In this document: piece by piece, positions 18,734 through 26,260 of the stretch
How the letters are laid out: every line of letters starts with the position of its first letter
Position numbering within the stretch: the stretch's first letter is position 1
Assembly: GCF_001579045.1 (NCBI RefSeq)
Contig: NZ_KQ970266.1
Span: 1-64,000 of the forward strand
DNA: 64,000 bases
Direction: 5' to 3'
Origin: Streptococcus mitis
GTDB lineage: Bacteria > Bacillota > Bacilli > Lactobacillales > Streptococcaceae
Position numbers and translations under genes: made by a program
The notes under the pieces: model-generated
The model's database searches: none
The model's input: only the letters and a program-made list of their open reading frames with translations
Told to the model about the DNA's origin: nothing

Positions 18734-18998
18734 GGCAGTGATTTTACTGGAAGCAGTAGTCGCTCTAGCTATCTTTGCCAGTATTGCTACCCTTCTTTTG
18801 GGACAAATTCAAAAGAATAGGCAAGAAGAAGCAAAAATCTTGCAGAAAGAAGAAGTTGTGCGTGTCGCTAAGATGGCACTGCAGACAGGTCAAAATCAGG
18901 TAAACATCAACGGAGTTGAGATTCAGGTGTTTTCTAGTGAAAAAGGATTGGAGGTCTACCATGGTTCAGAACAGTTGTTGGCTATCAAAGAGCCATAA
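18696..18998 (+). CDS. comGE: Minor competence pseudopilin ComGE
   Basis: A 100-residue minor pilin with a divergent leader motif ([25 protein letters not shown]): the usual Phe after processing is replaced, but the Glu of LLEAV and the hydrophobic helix are kept. It overlaps comGD by 38 bases, continuing the coupled arrangement. Assignment rests on position and the helix. Confidence 0.9.
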   Translation: MEKLNALRKQKIRAVILLEAVVALAIFASIATLLLGQIQKNRQEEAKILQKEEVVRVAKMALQTGQNQVNINGVEIQVFSSEKGLEVYHGSEQLLAIKEP

Positions 18999-19422
18999 GG
19001 TCAAGGCTTTCACTTTGTTGGAATCCCTGATTGCCCTCATTGTCATCAGTGGAAGTTTACTCCTCTTTCAAGCCATGAGTCAGCTTCTCATTTCAGAAGT
19101 TCGCTACCAGCAACAGAGCGAGCAAAAGGAGTGGCTCTTGTTTGTGGACCAGCTGGAGGCAGAATTAGACCGTTCGCAGTTCGAAAAAGTGGAGGGCAAT
19201 CGCCTCTATATGAAGCAGGATGGCAAGGAAATTGCGATAGGTAAGTCCAAGTCAGATGATTTTCGGAAAACCGATGCCAGTGGACGAGGCTATCAACCTA
19301 TGGTTTATGGCCTCAAATCAGCTCAGATTACAGAGGAGAATCAAGTGGTTCGCTTTCGTTTTCAGTTCCAAAAAGGCTTAGAAAGGGAGTTCATCTATCG
19401 TGTGGAAAAAGAAAAAAGTTAA
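18961..19422 (+). CDS. comGF: Minor competence pseudopilin ComGF
   Basis: A 153-residue minor pilin with [23 protein letters not shown] near residue 13 and a ComGF-type C-terminal domain ending in [24 protein letters not shown]. The start at 18961 ([11 protein letters not shown]) lies inside comGE by 38 bases and gives the short basic leader; the in-frame ATG at 18916 is less likely. Confidence 0.92.
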   Translation: MVQNSCWLSKSHKVKAFTLLESLIALIVISGSLLLFQAMSQLLISEVRYQQQSEQKEWLLFVDQLEAELDRSQFEKVEGNRLYMKQDGKEIAIGKSKSDDFRKTDASGRGYQPMVYGLKSAQITEENQVVRFRFQFQKGLEREFIYRVEKEKS

Positions 19423-19813
19423 GGCAGGTGTTCTTCTCTACGCAGTCACCATGGCAGCCATTTTTAGTCTTTTGTTACAATTTTACTTGAACCGGCAAGT
19501 CGCCCACTATCAAGACTATGCTTTAAATAAAGAAAAGCTGGTTGCTTTTGCCATGGCTAAGCGAACCAAAGATAAGGTTGACAAGGAAAGTGGGGAACAG
19601 ATCTTTAATCTGGGTCAGGTGAGTTATCAAAACAAGAAAACAAGCTTGGTGACAAGGGTTCGTACACCTAAGAGTCAATATGAGTTCCTGTTTCCTTCAG
19701 TCAAAATCAAAGAAGAGAAAACAGAGAAAAAGGAAGAGGTAGCGACCGATTCAAGCGAAAAAGTGGAGAAGAAAAAATCAGAAGAGGAGCTTGAAAAGAA
19801 AGAGAACTCATAG
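19400..19813 (+). CDS. comGG: Competence pilus protein ComGG
   Basis: The last comG product, 137 residues. A basic leader [26 protein letters not shown] precedes a charged C-terminal half that becomes very rich in Lys and Glu after residue 105. It overlaps comGF by 23 bases. In S. mutans the operon continues into comYH; here that gene lies about 10.5 kb downstream beyond an inserted block. Confidence 0.9.
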   Translation: MWKKKKVKAGVLLYAVTMAAIFSLLLQFYLNRQVAHYQDYALNKEKLVAFAMAKRTKDKVDKESGEQIFNLGQVSYQNKKTSLVTRVRTPKSQYEFLFPSVKIKEEKTEKKEEVATDSSEKVEKKKSEEELEKKENS

Positions 19814-19900
19814 TCCACGTCTTTTCTATAAGGGTGTTCACATACTTTGCCATTTAATTGGTGTTGTTGCCAATATTGGCTAGAAGATGTTGAGGATAGG

Positions 19901-19998
19901 AAAAACTCAATTTCAGGAGAAAATGAAGTGAAATAAAATGCATAATATCAAGATTGTTCAATATCTGATACTATGCGTTTTTTGATTTTAAAGACTTT
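19901..19998 (+). repeat. SPRITE-like terminator repeat, copy A
   Basis: CAGGAGAAAATGAAGT (914-929) is followed by a hairpin of AAAATGCATAATATCA (935-950) and TGATACTATGCGTTTT (966-981), one mismatch and one wobble, then T. The same 16-mer and a matching hairpin recur at 53174-53277. It probably terminates the comG transcript. The SPRITE name is from memory of pneumococcal repeats. Confidence 0.6.
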
Positions 19999-20170
19999 TT
20001 GCTCAGGCTTATATTAATGATGTAGATATGTTCCTCAGAAACGCATTTTATAAAAAACTCAGTCATAGTTTTGGTATGACTTTGTATCAACTTCTCTTTG
20101 AAAAGTGCAATTTGTCATAATGAGATCTCTTTTAAATTTGAAAGAGTAGAGGTAGGATTCTTCCTAAGAT

Positions 20171-20220
20171 AAAAATTGACAAAAAAGCAATATCTTAAAA
20201 GGTCTGCTTCGTCAATTTTT
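20171..20220 (-). terminator. rgg terminator
   Basis: AAAAATTGAC (171-180) and GTCAATTTTT (211-220) are perfectly complementary, with an inner AAGCA/TGCTT pairing. It lies 58 bases beyond the rgg stop and reads out on the minus strand with a T tail. Confidence 0.75.
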
Positions 20221-20278
20221 CAGTAAGTGTCCGTATACTTACCGTGTTTGCTACTAAACAGTAGATAGCGATAAGTCT

Positions 20279-21121
20279 TTATTGTTTTATATGTTCTAGG
20301 TAATGTTTTTTATAACTTGAATGTAAGTGATGTTTATTTAATAGTTCCAAGATTTTAAGAGATTTTTCCATCTTTTTCTTACCTGTACTTAGTCCAAGTT
20401 TATGCTCATAGTATCCATTGGCATAGGTAAAAACAGTCTCCTCGTAAAAGTTTAACTCGTCTCGGAGCAAGTCTTTAATTTCTTGGATAAGGAATTGACA
20501 ATTGTTAAAAAACTCATTATCTATACTACTTATCAAGCAATTTATTGAGAGCTGAGTCACTAAAATTTTATTAGTTTTATTATTTACTGAAAAATGATAA
20601 TTTTTGAGCATTTCTTTGGTTAGCAAGAAGACAGTGTTATAATTGAGGGTTCTAACACAATTTCCAAGTAGCACTATTTCATAAAAACCCCAAATTTCAA
20701 CTGAGAATAGATAATCAGTTAATTCAAGCAACTCCTCTTCACTTGGTGAAATGTCAGGAGTAAGTGTATATAATAGAGATTTTAGCATCGTATTTTCGAG
20801 AGAGTTAGTGGTGTATTTTGAGTTTGCATTAAGTAAGATTTTTAACGATTCCACGTCATTTCGAGAGTACAGTTTTCTTATATTATTAATTAGTGTCGGA
20901 AATCGGGGCAACGTATTATTGTTATGTATTGAAATAAACTCATCAATAGTAACATTTAATTTATTAAGAAGATTAATTAGTCTTATACATGAAATTTCAG
21001 ACTCTCCTCGTTCAAATCTTGAAATTTGAGATTTCGATAAACAACCATCCTCTAATTGAGTGATGGAGATATTTTTACTTTTTCTAATTTTTCGTAAGCT
21101 ATGCCCAAGATTTGATTTCAT
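20279..21121 (-). CDS. Rgg family quorum-sensing regulator
   Basis: A 280-residue cytosolic Rgg protein. The N-terminal XRE helix-turn-helix (about residues 5-60: LGHSLRKIRKSKNISITQLE, LSKSQISRFERGESEISC) is followed by a C-terminal helical repeat domain that binds peptide pheromones. LSKSQISRFERGESEISC is nearly invariant in Rgg proteins. I start at 21121 (MKSNLG); ATG 21154 would add 11 residues. It is transcribed away from an shp gene ending in DIIIIVGG, so it is probably an Rgg2/Rgg3-type SHP receptor controlling the operon at 21569-28910. Whether it activates or represses cannot be read here. Confidence 0.9.
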   Translation of the reverse strand: MKSNLGHSLRKIRKSKNISITQLEDGCLSKSQISRFERGESEISCIRLINLLNKLNVTIDEFISIHNNNTLPRFPTLINNIRKLYSRNDVESLKILLNANSKYTTNSLENTMLKSLLYTLTPDISPSEEELLELTDYLFSVEIWGFYEIVLLGNCVRTLNYNTVFLLTKEMLKNYHFSVNNKTNKILVTQLSINCLISSIDNEFFNNCQFLIQEIKDLLRDELNFYEETVFTYANGYYEHKLGLSTGKKKMEKSLKILELLNKHHLHSSYKKHYLEHIKQ

Positions 21122-21202
21122 GTCGATATTCCCACTTTCACAACAAAAATTCATTTAACACATTTCCATTATACAATAAAATTATTGAAAGGGGGAGTAA
21201 CT
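21122..21202 (+). promoter_or_regulatory. Divergent rgg/shp control region
   Basis: The shp -10 is TACAAT (21172-21177) with no good -35 at the right distance, as expected for an activator-dependent promoter. A C/A-rich tract TTCCCACTTTCACAACA (21129-21145) lies upstream and is the best candidate Rgg box by position. The rgg ribosome site lies on the opposite strand of the same tract. Confidence 0.5.
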
Positions 21203-21274
21203 TTGAAAAAACATTTAAATTTAATTGTGATTTTTACCTTACTTATGGACATTATCATAATTGTTGGAGGATAA
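21203..21274 (+). CDS. shp: SHP pheromone precursor (short hydrophobic peptide)
   Basis: This 23-residue ORF starts with TTG, 5 bases after a strong GGGGGAG ribosome site. The product has a basic N-terminus (MKKHLNL), a hydrophobic core and ends MDIIIIVGG. DIIIIVGG is, from memory, the mature S. pyogenes SHP3 octapeptide; SHP2 is DILIIVGG. Such precursors are secreted, trimmed (Eep protease), re-imported by Opp/Ami and bound by Rgg. It is divergent from the rgg gene with 81 bases between starts and lies upstream of the biosynthetic operon. It is below the usual annotation size limit. Confidence 0.88.
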   Translation: MKKHLNLIVIFTLLMDIIIIVGG

Positions 21275-21568
21275 TAGGGAGTACTTTAGTGTGGTACATA
21301 ATTCTATAGTAGGATGTGCTTAAAATCTCAATTTGAACAAAAAAAGTAACGTCCATATTGAGTTTTTAAAAGATGTTTTTCGATGCAGTAGTAAGTAAGA
21401 GAAAATAGTTATGTCTAGAATTAGATGGGGATGTGTGCTTAAAATTTTAGGTATAATAGCTCAAAGGTAAGTTACCCTTCTCTGTACTATCTGAAGGAAA
21501 TATCAAATATACTAAATTTATACTAGAAGACTGCAGCTCCTTAATTTATAGTTAATGAGAGGAAGACG
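21275..21568 (+). promoter_or_regulatory. Leader between shp and the biosynthetic operon
   Basis: It contains a terminator-like hairpin (CTCAAT 327-332 with ATTGAG 357-362, then five T) that may attenuate read-through from shp, a TATAAT (21452-21457) that may be a second promoter, and an imperfect direct repeat, GGATGTGCTTAAAATCT (312-328) and GGATGTGTGCTTAAAATTTT (429-448). GAGAGGAAG is the ribosome site for the first operon gene. No convincing gene is seen. Confidence 0.45.
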
Positions 21569-22804
21569 ATGGAGATAAAAATTTATAGATATGTTATTGA
21601 ACAATTTATTTTAGAATTACAAAGAAATTATCCTAAAAAAATGTTTGGCTATTTTTTGTCTGACAACAATGATAACATTGCCAGTTCATTTTATATTTTT
21701 GATTCAGATGATAGGCAAAATGAGGAGAATTCGGAAAGATTTATTAAATTAGGAAAGTATTATGAAAATAATGTTAATGCTGGTTTTGTGTCAAGTATGG
21801 AAGAGACATTTAGGTTTGAACAACACTTGATGACTAATAATTTAAAAAAATTAGGTGTTTTTCATGTACATTTAAGACATCCAGCTATTTTTTCAATTGT
21901 TGATAAAGAACTACATCCGTCTCCTAACTTATGGCACTTGATTATTAGTATGAGGAATTTTCATAAGCCTTCTTTAAGTGTTTTTGAGGTTACAAAAGAC
22001 TGGTTTGAGGAGAGAGAGCTAGTAGTTATTGATTCTTTAGATAGTCGAGTCTCTAATTTTAAAGAAAAGACAGAATTTTACTTTGTGAATACCATTTTAA
22101 ATTCGATTGGTAACCAAAGTAGGGAGGCACAAATTTCTGTTTTAAGTGAACTATTATCAACACCAGGATTACCGCACGAAGTTCTCGTTGAAATTCTGAT
22201 TTATTGTAAAAATAAGAAGGAACCAGATATTCAAAGGTTATACAGCACTTGGAAAGAGATGAACAAGGTAGAAGTTGATTTAAACTATAGCAAAGTTTCT
22301 AATACTAGAATGATCTCTAATACACCAATAACAAATTTTCAATACAAACAAGTCTTTCCAGAACATATATTTGATGATGAATATAAAGATTTTCCTGTAG
22401 TAAATATAAGCTGGTACAGCGCAAAATTGTTTTCCGAAATTACAGGGACTTCATTACTAACGGAAGAAATTTGGACTAAGTATTGTGATGATAAAGTTGG
22501 TGAGAATTTTTGGGAGCATTATAACCCTGAATTGATGGAAGTTGCTGTTTATTCAGAAAATTCTAATAACAAACTTCATAAAGTAGGTACAAAAAAATCT
22601 AATCAGTTTGGTTTATTCGATATGCAAGGTAATGCATGGGAATGGTGTGAGAGTGAAAAAAATTCAATAGCTCCTACAAAAGGAGGTAGCTACTTAGCAT
22701 TTCCTGAGATGTGTAGACAAATCGTTAGCCAGTTTGAGTTGAAAGATTTTTTTGCAAAAGATATAACGTTTAGAGTAATGAAAGAAGGTAAATATGAAAT
22801 TTAA
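21569..22804 (+). CDS. JAMM-like metalloprotease fused to FGE/SUMF1-like domain
   Basis: The first gene of the biosynthetic operon encodes 411 residues in two domains. The N-terminal part (about 1-165) has the JAMM zinc pattern: His99-x-His101, seven residues, Ser109, two residues, Asp112. The catalytic Glu normally found in an early P-x-E segment seems replaced by Lys24 (YPKKMFGYFL). The C-terminal part (about 270-408) looks like formylglycine-generating-enzyme folds (FGLFDMQGNAWEWC, GGSY, FRVM). Only one of the two FGE cysteines is kept (Cys near 391); the GGSY-x-Cys position is Ala. JAMM proteins often process or deconjugate ThiS-like carriers, and such a carrier is the next gene, overlapping by 11 bases. 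Activity is uncertain. Confidence 0.7.
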   Translation: MEIKIYRYVIEQFILELQRNYPKKMFGYFLSDNNDNIASSFYIFDSDDRQNEENSERFIKLGKYYENNVNAGFVSSMEETFRFEQHLMTNNLKKLGVFHVHLRHPAIFSIVDKELHPSPNLWHLIISMRNFHKPSLSVFEVTKDWFEERELVVIDSLDSRVSNFKEKTEFYFVNTILNSIGNQSREAQISVLSELLSTPGLPHEVLVEILIYCKNKKEPDIQRLYSTWKEMNKVEVDLNYSKVSNTRMISNTPITNFQYKQVFPEHIFDDEYKDFPVVNISWYSAKLFSEITGTSLLTEEIWTKYCDDKVGENFWEHYNPELMEVAVYSENSNNKLHKVGTKKSNQFGLFDMQGNAWEWCESEKNSIAPTKGGSYLAFPEMCRQIVSQFELKDFFAKDITFRVMKEGKYEI

Positions 22805-23042
22805 GTATTTGAGTAAGGAAGTTGATTACACAACAGATAATTTAGAAAGTGGTATCAATTATTTAATAGAGATTGATTCAGAATTTAAAGATACGTTTTT
22901 AGACAAAAATGGTAAATTAAAATGGAATTGTATCATTGCTAAAAATGGCTCTATTCTAGATTTCAAACGAGATAATTTAGCTGTTGTAGATATTCAACCG
23001 ACAGATGAATTGTTCTTAATGTTACAATTAAGTGGAGGATGA
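22794..23042 (+). CDS. ThiS/MoaD-like carrier protein
   Basis: An 82-residue beta-grasp-sized protein ending LQLSGG. A terminal Gly-Gly is the hallmark of ThiS, MoaD and related carriers, whose C-terminus is adenylated by an E1 enzyme and then thiolated or conjugated. No trimming is needed to expose it. The segment AVVDIQPTDELFLMLQL resembles the final strands of the fold. It overlaps the JAMM/FGE gene by 11 bases and its stop overlaps the ThiF-like gene region. The Gly-Gly codons (GGAGGA) also form the ribosome site for the E1 gene. The acceptor molecule is unknown. Confidence 0.8.
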   Translation: MKFKYLSKEVDYTTDNLESGINYLIEIDSEFKDTFLDKNGKLKWNCIIAKNGSILDFKRDNLAVVDIQPTDELFLMLQLSGG

Positions 23043-23044
23043 AA

Positions 23045-23773
23045 ATGAGTACAACTAGATATAGAAGACAAATTTTGATAGAACAAATAGGAGAAGAGGG
23101 ACAATTAGAATTAACAAATTCAAAAATAGCTGTTGTAGGAGCGGGAGGTCTGGGATCACCTATTCTATATTATCTAACAGCAGCTGGAGTAGGTCATATC
23201 AAAATTGTTGATTTTGATATATTTGATGTTAGTAATCTTAATCGGCAAATACTTCATAATGAAACTAGACTGGGAATGTCCAAGGCTAGATCCGCATTTT
23301 TAACATTGAGCAGATTGAATAGTGAAATTGAAGTAGATTACTATGAAAATAAAATTACAATAGAATCTGCTGAAGAAATATTTAAAGATTGTGACTTAAT
23401 AATTGATGCAGTTGATAACATTGCAACCAGACTTGTTCTAAACCAGCATTCTATTAAGCATGGTGTACCGGTTCTTTTTGGAGCAGTAGAATCATTTGAA
23501 GGATATTTATATATGTTCGATCCTAATAATAAGGATTTACCTTGTTACGAATGTTTATTCCCGAATTCATCAAATTGTGAAAAAAGAGAAATTCCAATTG
23601 TTGGTTCAACTGCGGGTGTAATTGGAACATGGCAAGCCTCTGAAGCCTTGAAATATTTGGTAGGATATAACTATAAGAACTATTTTTTAAAAATTGACTT
23701 ATTGGGAAATACAATCGAAAAAATTAATTTTTTAAGAAGAAACGACTGTAAAGCTTGTAGCGAAAGAGGTTGA
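23045..23773 (+). CDS. ThiF/MoeB-like E1 adenylyltransferase
   Basis: The 242-residue enzyme should use ATP to adenylate the C-terminal Gly of the neighbouring carrier. The nucleotide site VVGAGGLGSPILYYL, acidic DFDIFDVSNLNRQ with its conserved Arg, and the downstream GMSKA lysine are all present. A zinc site is supplied by CYEC and a C-terminal CKAC. The STAGVIGTWQASEALKYL helix is typical. I start at 23045, 6 bases after GGAGG; ATG 23039 directly abuts the ribosome site. It is more MoeB-like than ThiF-like, since no Cys is seen at the persulfide position. Confidence 0.88.
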   Translation: MSTTRYRRQILIEQIGEEGQLELTNSKIAVVGAGGLGSPILYYLTAAGVGHIKIVDFDIFDVSNLNRQILHNETRLGMSKARSAFLTLSRLNSEIEVDYYENKITIESAEEIFKDCDLIIDAVDNIATRLVLNQHSIKHGVPVLFGAVESFEGYLYMFDPNNKDLPCYECLFPNSSNCEKREIPIVGSTAGVIGTWQASEALKYLVGYNYKNYFLKIDLLGNTIEKINFLRRNDCKACSERG

Positions 23774-23777
23774 TGTG

Positions 23778-24764
23778 ATGTCAGATATAAGAGAATTAAG
23801 TGATTACGAGCAGAGTGAAAGCTTACCATTTGTCTGCTATGATAGAAGTATGTTCCATTATTTTCAAAGAATTAATAAATTCAATTTTTTTAAAGTTTTA
23901 TTTATTGATAGATACTTAGGTTTTCAATATTCTGATGGTAACGAGCCGCTATTACCATATAATTATAATGGTTTTGATAAATTAAAAGCGAATTATGGTG
24001 TGGATATCGAGAGCACTGTCGAAGAGCTTTCTGGAATTCTAACAGAACGATTTTCTAATGGCTATATGGCTTATGCTATGTTAAAAACAGTTCATAAAGA
24101 TGGAAGTTTTTATAATACAAATACATTAATTGAAGATATTAAAGGTGATATTGTCTATATTACTAAAACTAATGAAACTATGAGGAAGGTTTATACACCT
24201 ATAACTATTAATGAGCTTCTAGATAGATTTCCACTTACAGAAGAGGGGAAGGTATCACTTTCATTTATTAAAGCGGATCAATTTTTTGAAAAACACCAAA
24301 ATCTTAAAATTGAAAATGTCTTGAAAAATATCTTGATAGGAGAATACCAATATGAAATAAAGCACGGCAATCTCTATAGAGATAAAAAGGTTATGGTTCC
24401 TAACTGCAATGCTTTTCAAAAGTTAATTGGATATTTTGAGAATGAAGAGCCCCAAATATTAGAGAATGGGATTAACAAAAAAAATCAATTGCGAATGTAT
24501 AAACATATTGCTAATAAAATTAATCCAATATTAAATTGTTGGGAAATGATTATAGAGTTTGATGACGATGATATTATACGAGAATCGATAACAAATGTCA
24601 GAAATGATTTAAAATCACTGTTTAAATGGTTTAGTTTACTTAATAGTAAGTTAAACAAAGCTTTCTATAAAAACTATATGGTTTCACTTATTAAGCTTAG
24701 CGAGGATTATTCAGTGTTTCAAAATTCAGTCCATTCATATGTATTATCAAAGGAGAAAAAATGA
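23778..24764 (+). CDS. Unknown biosynthetic protein, possibly BtrH-like
   Basis: I do not recognise this 328-residue protein with confidence. It has no signal peptide or membrane segment. A Cys at about residue 20 in LPFVCYDRSMFHYF followed by LFIDRYLGFQYSDGN and a YNGFDKLKANYG segment is reminiscent of the BtrH N-terminal family, papain-like acyltransferases that take acyl groups from a carrier protein. The C-terminal third is helical. Its stop overlaps the start of the carrier-protein gene (ATGA), which fits a partnership. I use ATG 23778, 8 bases after AGAGG; GTG 23775 is possible. Treat the family link as a hypothesis. Confidence 0.45.
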   Translation: MSDIRELSDYEQSESLPFVCYDRSMFHYFQRINKFNFFKVLFIDRYLGFQYSDGNEPLLPYNYNGFDKLKANYGVDIESTVEELSGILTERFSNGYMAYAMLKTVHKDGSFYNTNTLIEDIKGDIVYITKTNETMRKVYTPITINELLDRFPLTEEGKVSLSFIKADQFFEKHQNLKIENVLKNILIGEYQYEIKHGNLYRDKKVMVPNCNAFQKLIGYFENEEPQILENGINKKNQLRMYKHIANKINPILNCWEMIIEFDDDDIIRESITNVRNDLKSLFKWFSLLNSKLNKAFYKNYMVSLIKLSEDYSVFQNSVHSYVLSKEKK

Positions 24765-25000
24765 TTAATGAAGTTTTTAGCGGAATCATAGAAGAGTCTA
24801 TACTAAATGGTATTATAAACAATCCAGAAGAGTACCAAGATAGTTCCATTAAGGAAATTGGTGTTGACAGTTTAGCAACTATGGAAATTGTGCTTCGAAT
24901 TGAGGAATTGTGTGATATTGAAATTAATTACGATACTTTTGACATTGATGATATATCAACAGTTGGTAAGATTTTGAAATTATTAGAGGATAATGCATGA
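24761..25000 (+). CDS. Free-standing acyl/peptidyl carrier protein
   Basis: This 79-residue acidic protein carries the phosphopantetheine attachment motif GVDSLATMEIVLRIEE, with Ser37 as the likely modified residue. Helix II and the DDISTVGKILKLL helix follow as in ACP/PCP domains. It overlaps the preceding gene by 4 bases and has AAGGAG 6 bases before its ATG. A stand-alone adenylation enzyme and an ATP-grasp ligase lie in the same operon, so it probably carries an amino acid. It needs a phosphopantetheinyl transferase from elsewhere. Confidence 0.88.
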   Translation: MINEVFSGIIEESILNGIINNPEEYQDSSIKEIGVDSLATMEIVLRIEELCDIEINYDTFDIDDISTVGKILKLLEDNA

Positions 25001-25010
25001 GGATGATTAT

Positions 25011-26252
25011 ATGAAACATCTATTTATTTTAACTGAGAGTTCAAGTGTTCCATATATTTATAAAAACGCAATCATGTTTGGATATAAACCTATATTTTTA
25101 TATACAATTGATGCTTGGGACATTAACAATGATTACAGATATGAACTAATTGATTTTTCAAAATCAGAAATGGACATAGCTAAATATTTAAAAGGAAAAT
25201 ATGAAGATATAGTTGGAGTTGTATCTTGTATTGAACAATTGACATATAAAATGGCAAAAATCTCTGAATTTTTAGGGGTTTCAATCAATAATAGAAGTTC
25301 CTACACAAACCTACGTGATAAAAAAGCGATGAAAGAATGTTGGGAACAAAATGGAGTTTCTACCCCTAAGTCGTATGGAATTTTTCATAACGCCAATATA
25401 GATAGAGATGATTTACACTATCCCGTAATTGTAAAACCTGTTTTTGGAGCGGCTAGTGCAGGAGTGAAAAAGATTTTCTCTTTTTCTGAACTACAATCAC
25501 AAATTAAGCAAATTTTGAGATATAATTTAACAACACTTGCAAATGAAGGAAAAGTGAGATCAGGATTCATCATTGAACAATTTGTAACAGGGGCAGAATA
25601 CTCTGTGGATACTATCTGGGTTAATGGTAAGCCAATTTTAAGTGGCATATTAAGTAAGAGTACTCCAAAGGAACCAGATTTTCCAGATAGACTTTATTTT
25701 ACTGACACTGAACTAGATTATGAAACACGAGCAAAAATACTCGAAGAAACTTATAAGGGGATTAGTGCGGCAGGGGTGAAAAATGGCTGTACACATACTG
25801 AGGTTAGAGTAATGGATGGTAAAGTATTTTTAATAGAGGCTGCTTTACGTCCAGGAGCTGGTGGAGCTCTTTACCGAATTTTAACAGAATCAACGGAAAT
25901 TGATTTTTATAAATATTTGATTATTGCAAATACACCTAGTTTAATAGCAGCTTATAACAATACAGAAGAAATCATCGTTACTCCCCAAAAAAGGTTTTTT
26001 TGGTATAACGTATCTTATGAAGGAGCTGGAAAAATAAAGGGGCTTGATGTAAAAAAAGAATTAGCTGAAGATTCTAATATTAAGTCTGTAATATTTAGAA
26101 GAAAGATTGGGTCATACCTCCCTAGAGAAGGTATGTCGTCATCGTATCTTGCTTGGGTAATTGGACTTCTACCTGAAAGTGTGAATTCAGAATTTGAAAT
26201 AGAAAGTTATATGAACTATATGGATAATAACATAATTGTATCATATGGATAG
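25011..26252 (+). CDS. ATP-grasp ligase
   Basis: A cytosolic ATP-grasp enzyme of 413 residues. The pattern is visible: a pre-ATP segment, YTNLRDKKAMKECWEQNGVSTPKS, the ATP-binding YPVIVKPVFGAASAGVKKIFS, then GFIIEQFVTGAEYSVDTIW and metal-binding THTEVRVMDGKVFLIEAALRPGAGG. Such enzymes join a carboxylate (as acyl phosphate) to an amine or thiol. BtrJ of butirosin synthesis, which loads an amino acid on a carrier protein, is one model. I prefer ATG 25011 (MKHLFIL, after GAGG); ATG 24993 would overlap the carrier gene and add 6 residues. Confidence 0.85.
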   Translation: MKHLFILTESSSVPYIYKNAIMFGYKPIFLYTIDAWDINNDYRYELIDFSKSEMDIAKYLKGKYEDIVGVVSCIEQLTYKMAKISEFLGVSINNRSSYTNLRDKKAMKECWEQNGVSTPKSYGIFHNANIDRDDLHYPVIVKPVFGAASAGVKKIFSFSELQSQIKQILRYNLTTLANEGKVRSGFIIEQFVTGAEYSVDTIWVNGKPILSGILSKSTPKEPDFPDRLYFTDTELDYETRAKILEETYKGISAAGVKNGCTHTEVRVMDGKVFLIEAALRPGAGGALYRILTESTEIDFYKYLIIANTPSLIAAYNNTEEIIVTPQKRFFWYNVSYEGAGKIKGLDVKKELAEDSNIKSVIFRRKIGSYLPREGMSSSYLAWVIGLLPESVNSEFEIESYMNYMDNNIIVSYG

Positions 26253-26260
26253 GTAAAATA

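Larger units (their letters stand above)
19814..20278. other. Gene-free stretch after comGG
   Basis: These 465 bases hold a SPRITE-like terminator repeat (19901-19998) and the terminator of the converging rgg gene (20171-20220). I see no convincing ORF or direct repeat marking the insertion edge. Confidence 0.6.

Noticed and set aside
21112-21309. A 65-codon plus-strand ORF over the rgg start and shp gene.
   Set aside because: It is the wrong frame across shp, which has its own strong ribosome site and a recognisable pheromone end.
21411-21470. A 19-codon ORF (MSRIRWGCVLKILGIIAQR) in the leader of the biosynthetic operon as a second pheromone.
   Set aside because: No ribosome site precedes it and it overlaps the likely second promoter (TATAAT at 21452).
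22794-23773. Thiamine or molybdopterin synthesis as the role of the ThiS/ThiF-like pair.
   Set aside because: No thi or moa partner genes are nearby, while carrier, A-domain and ATP-grasp genes share the operon under pheromone control.
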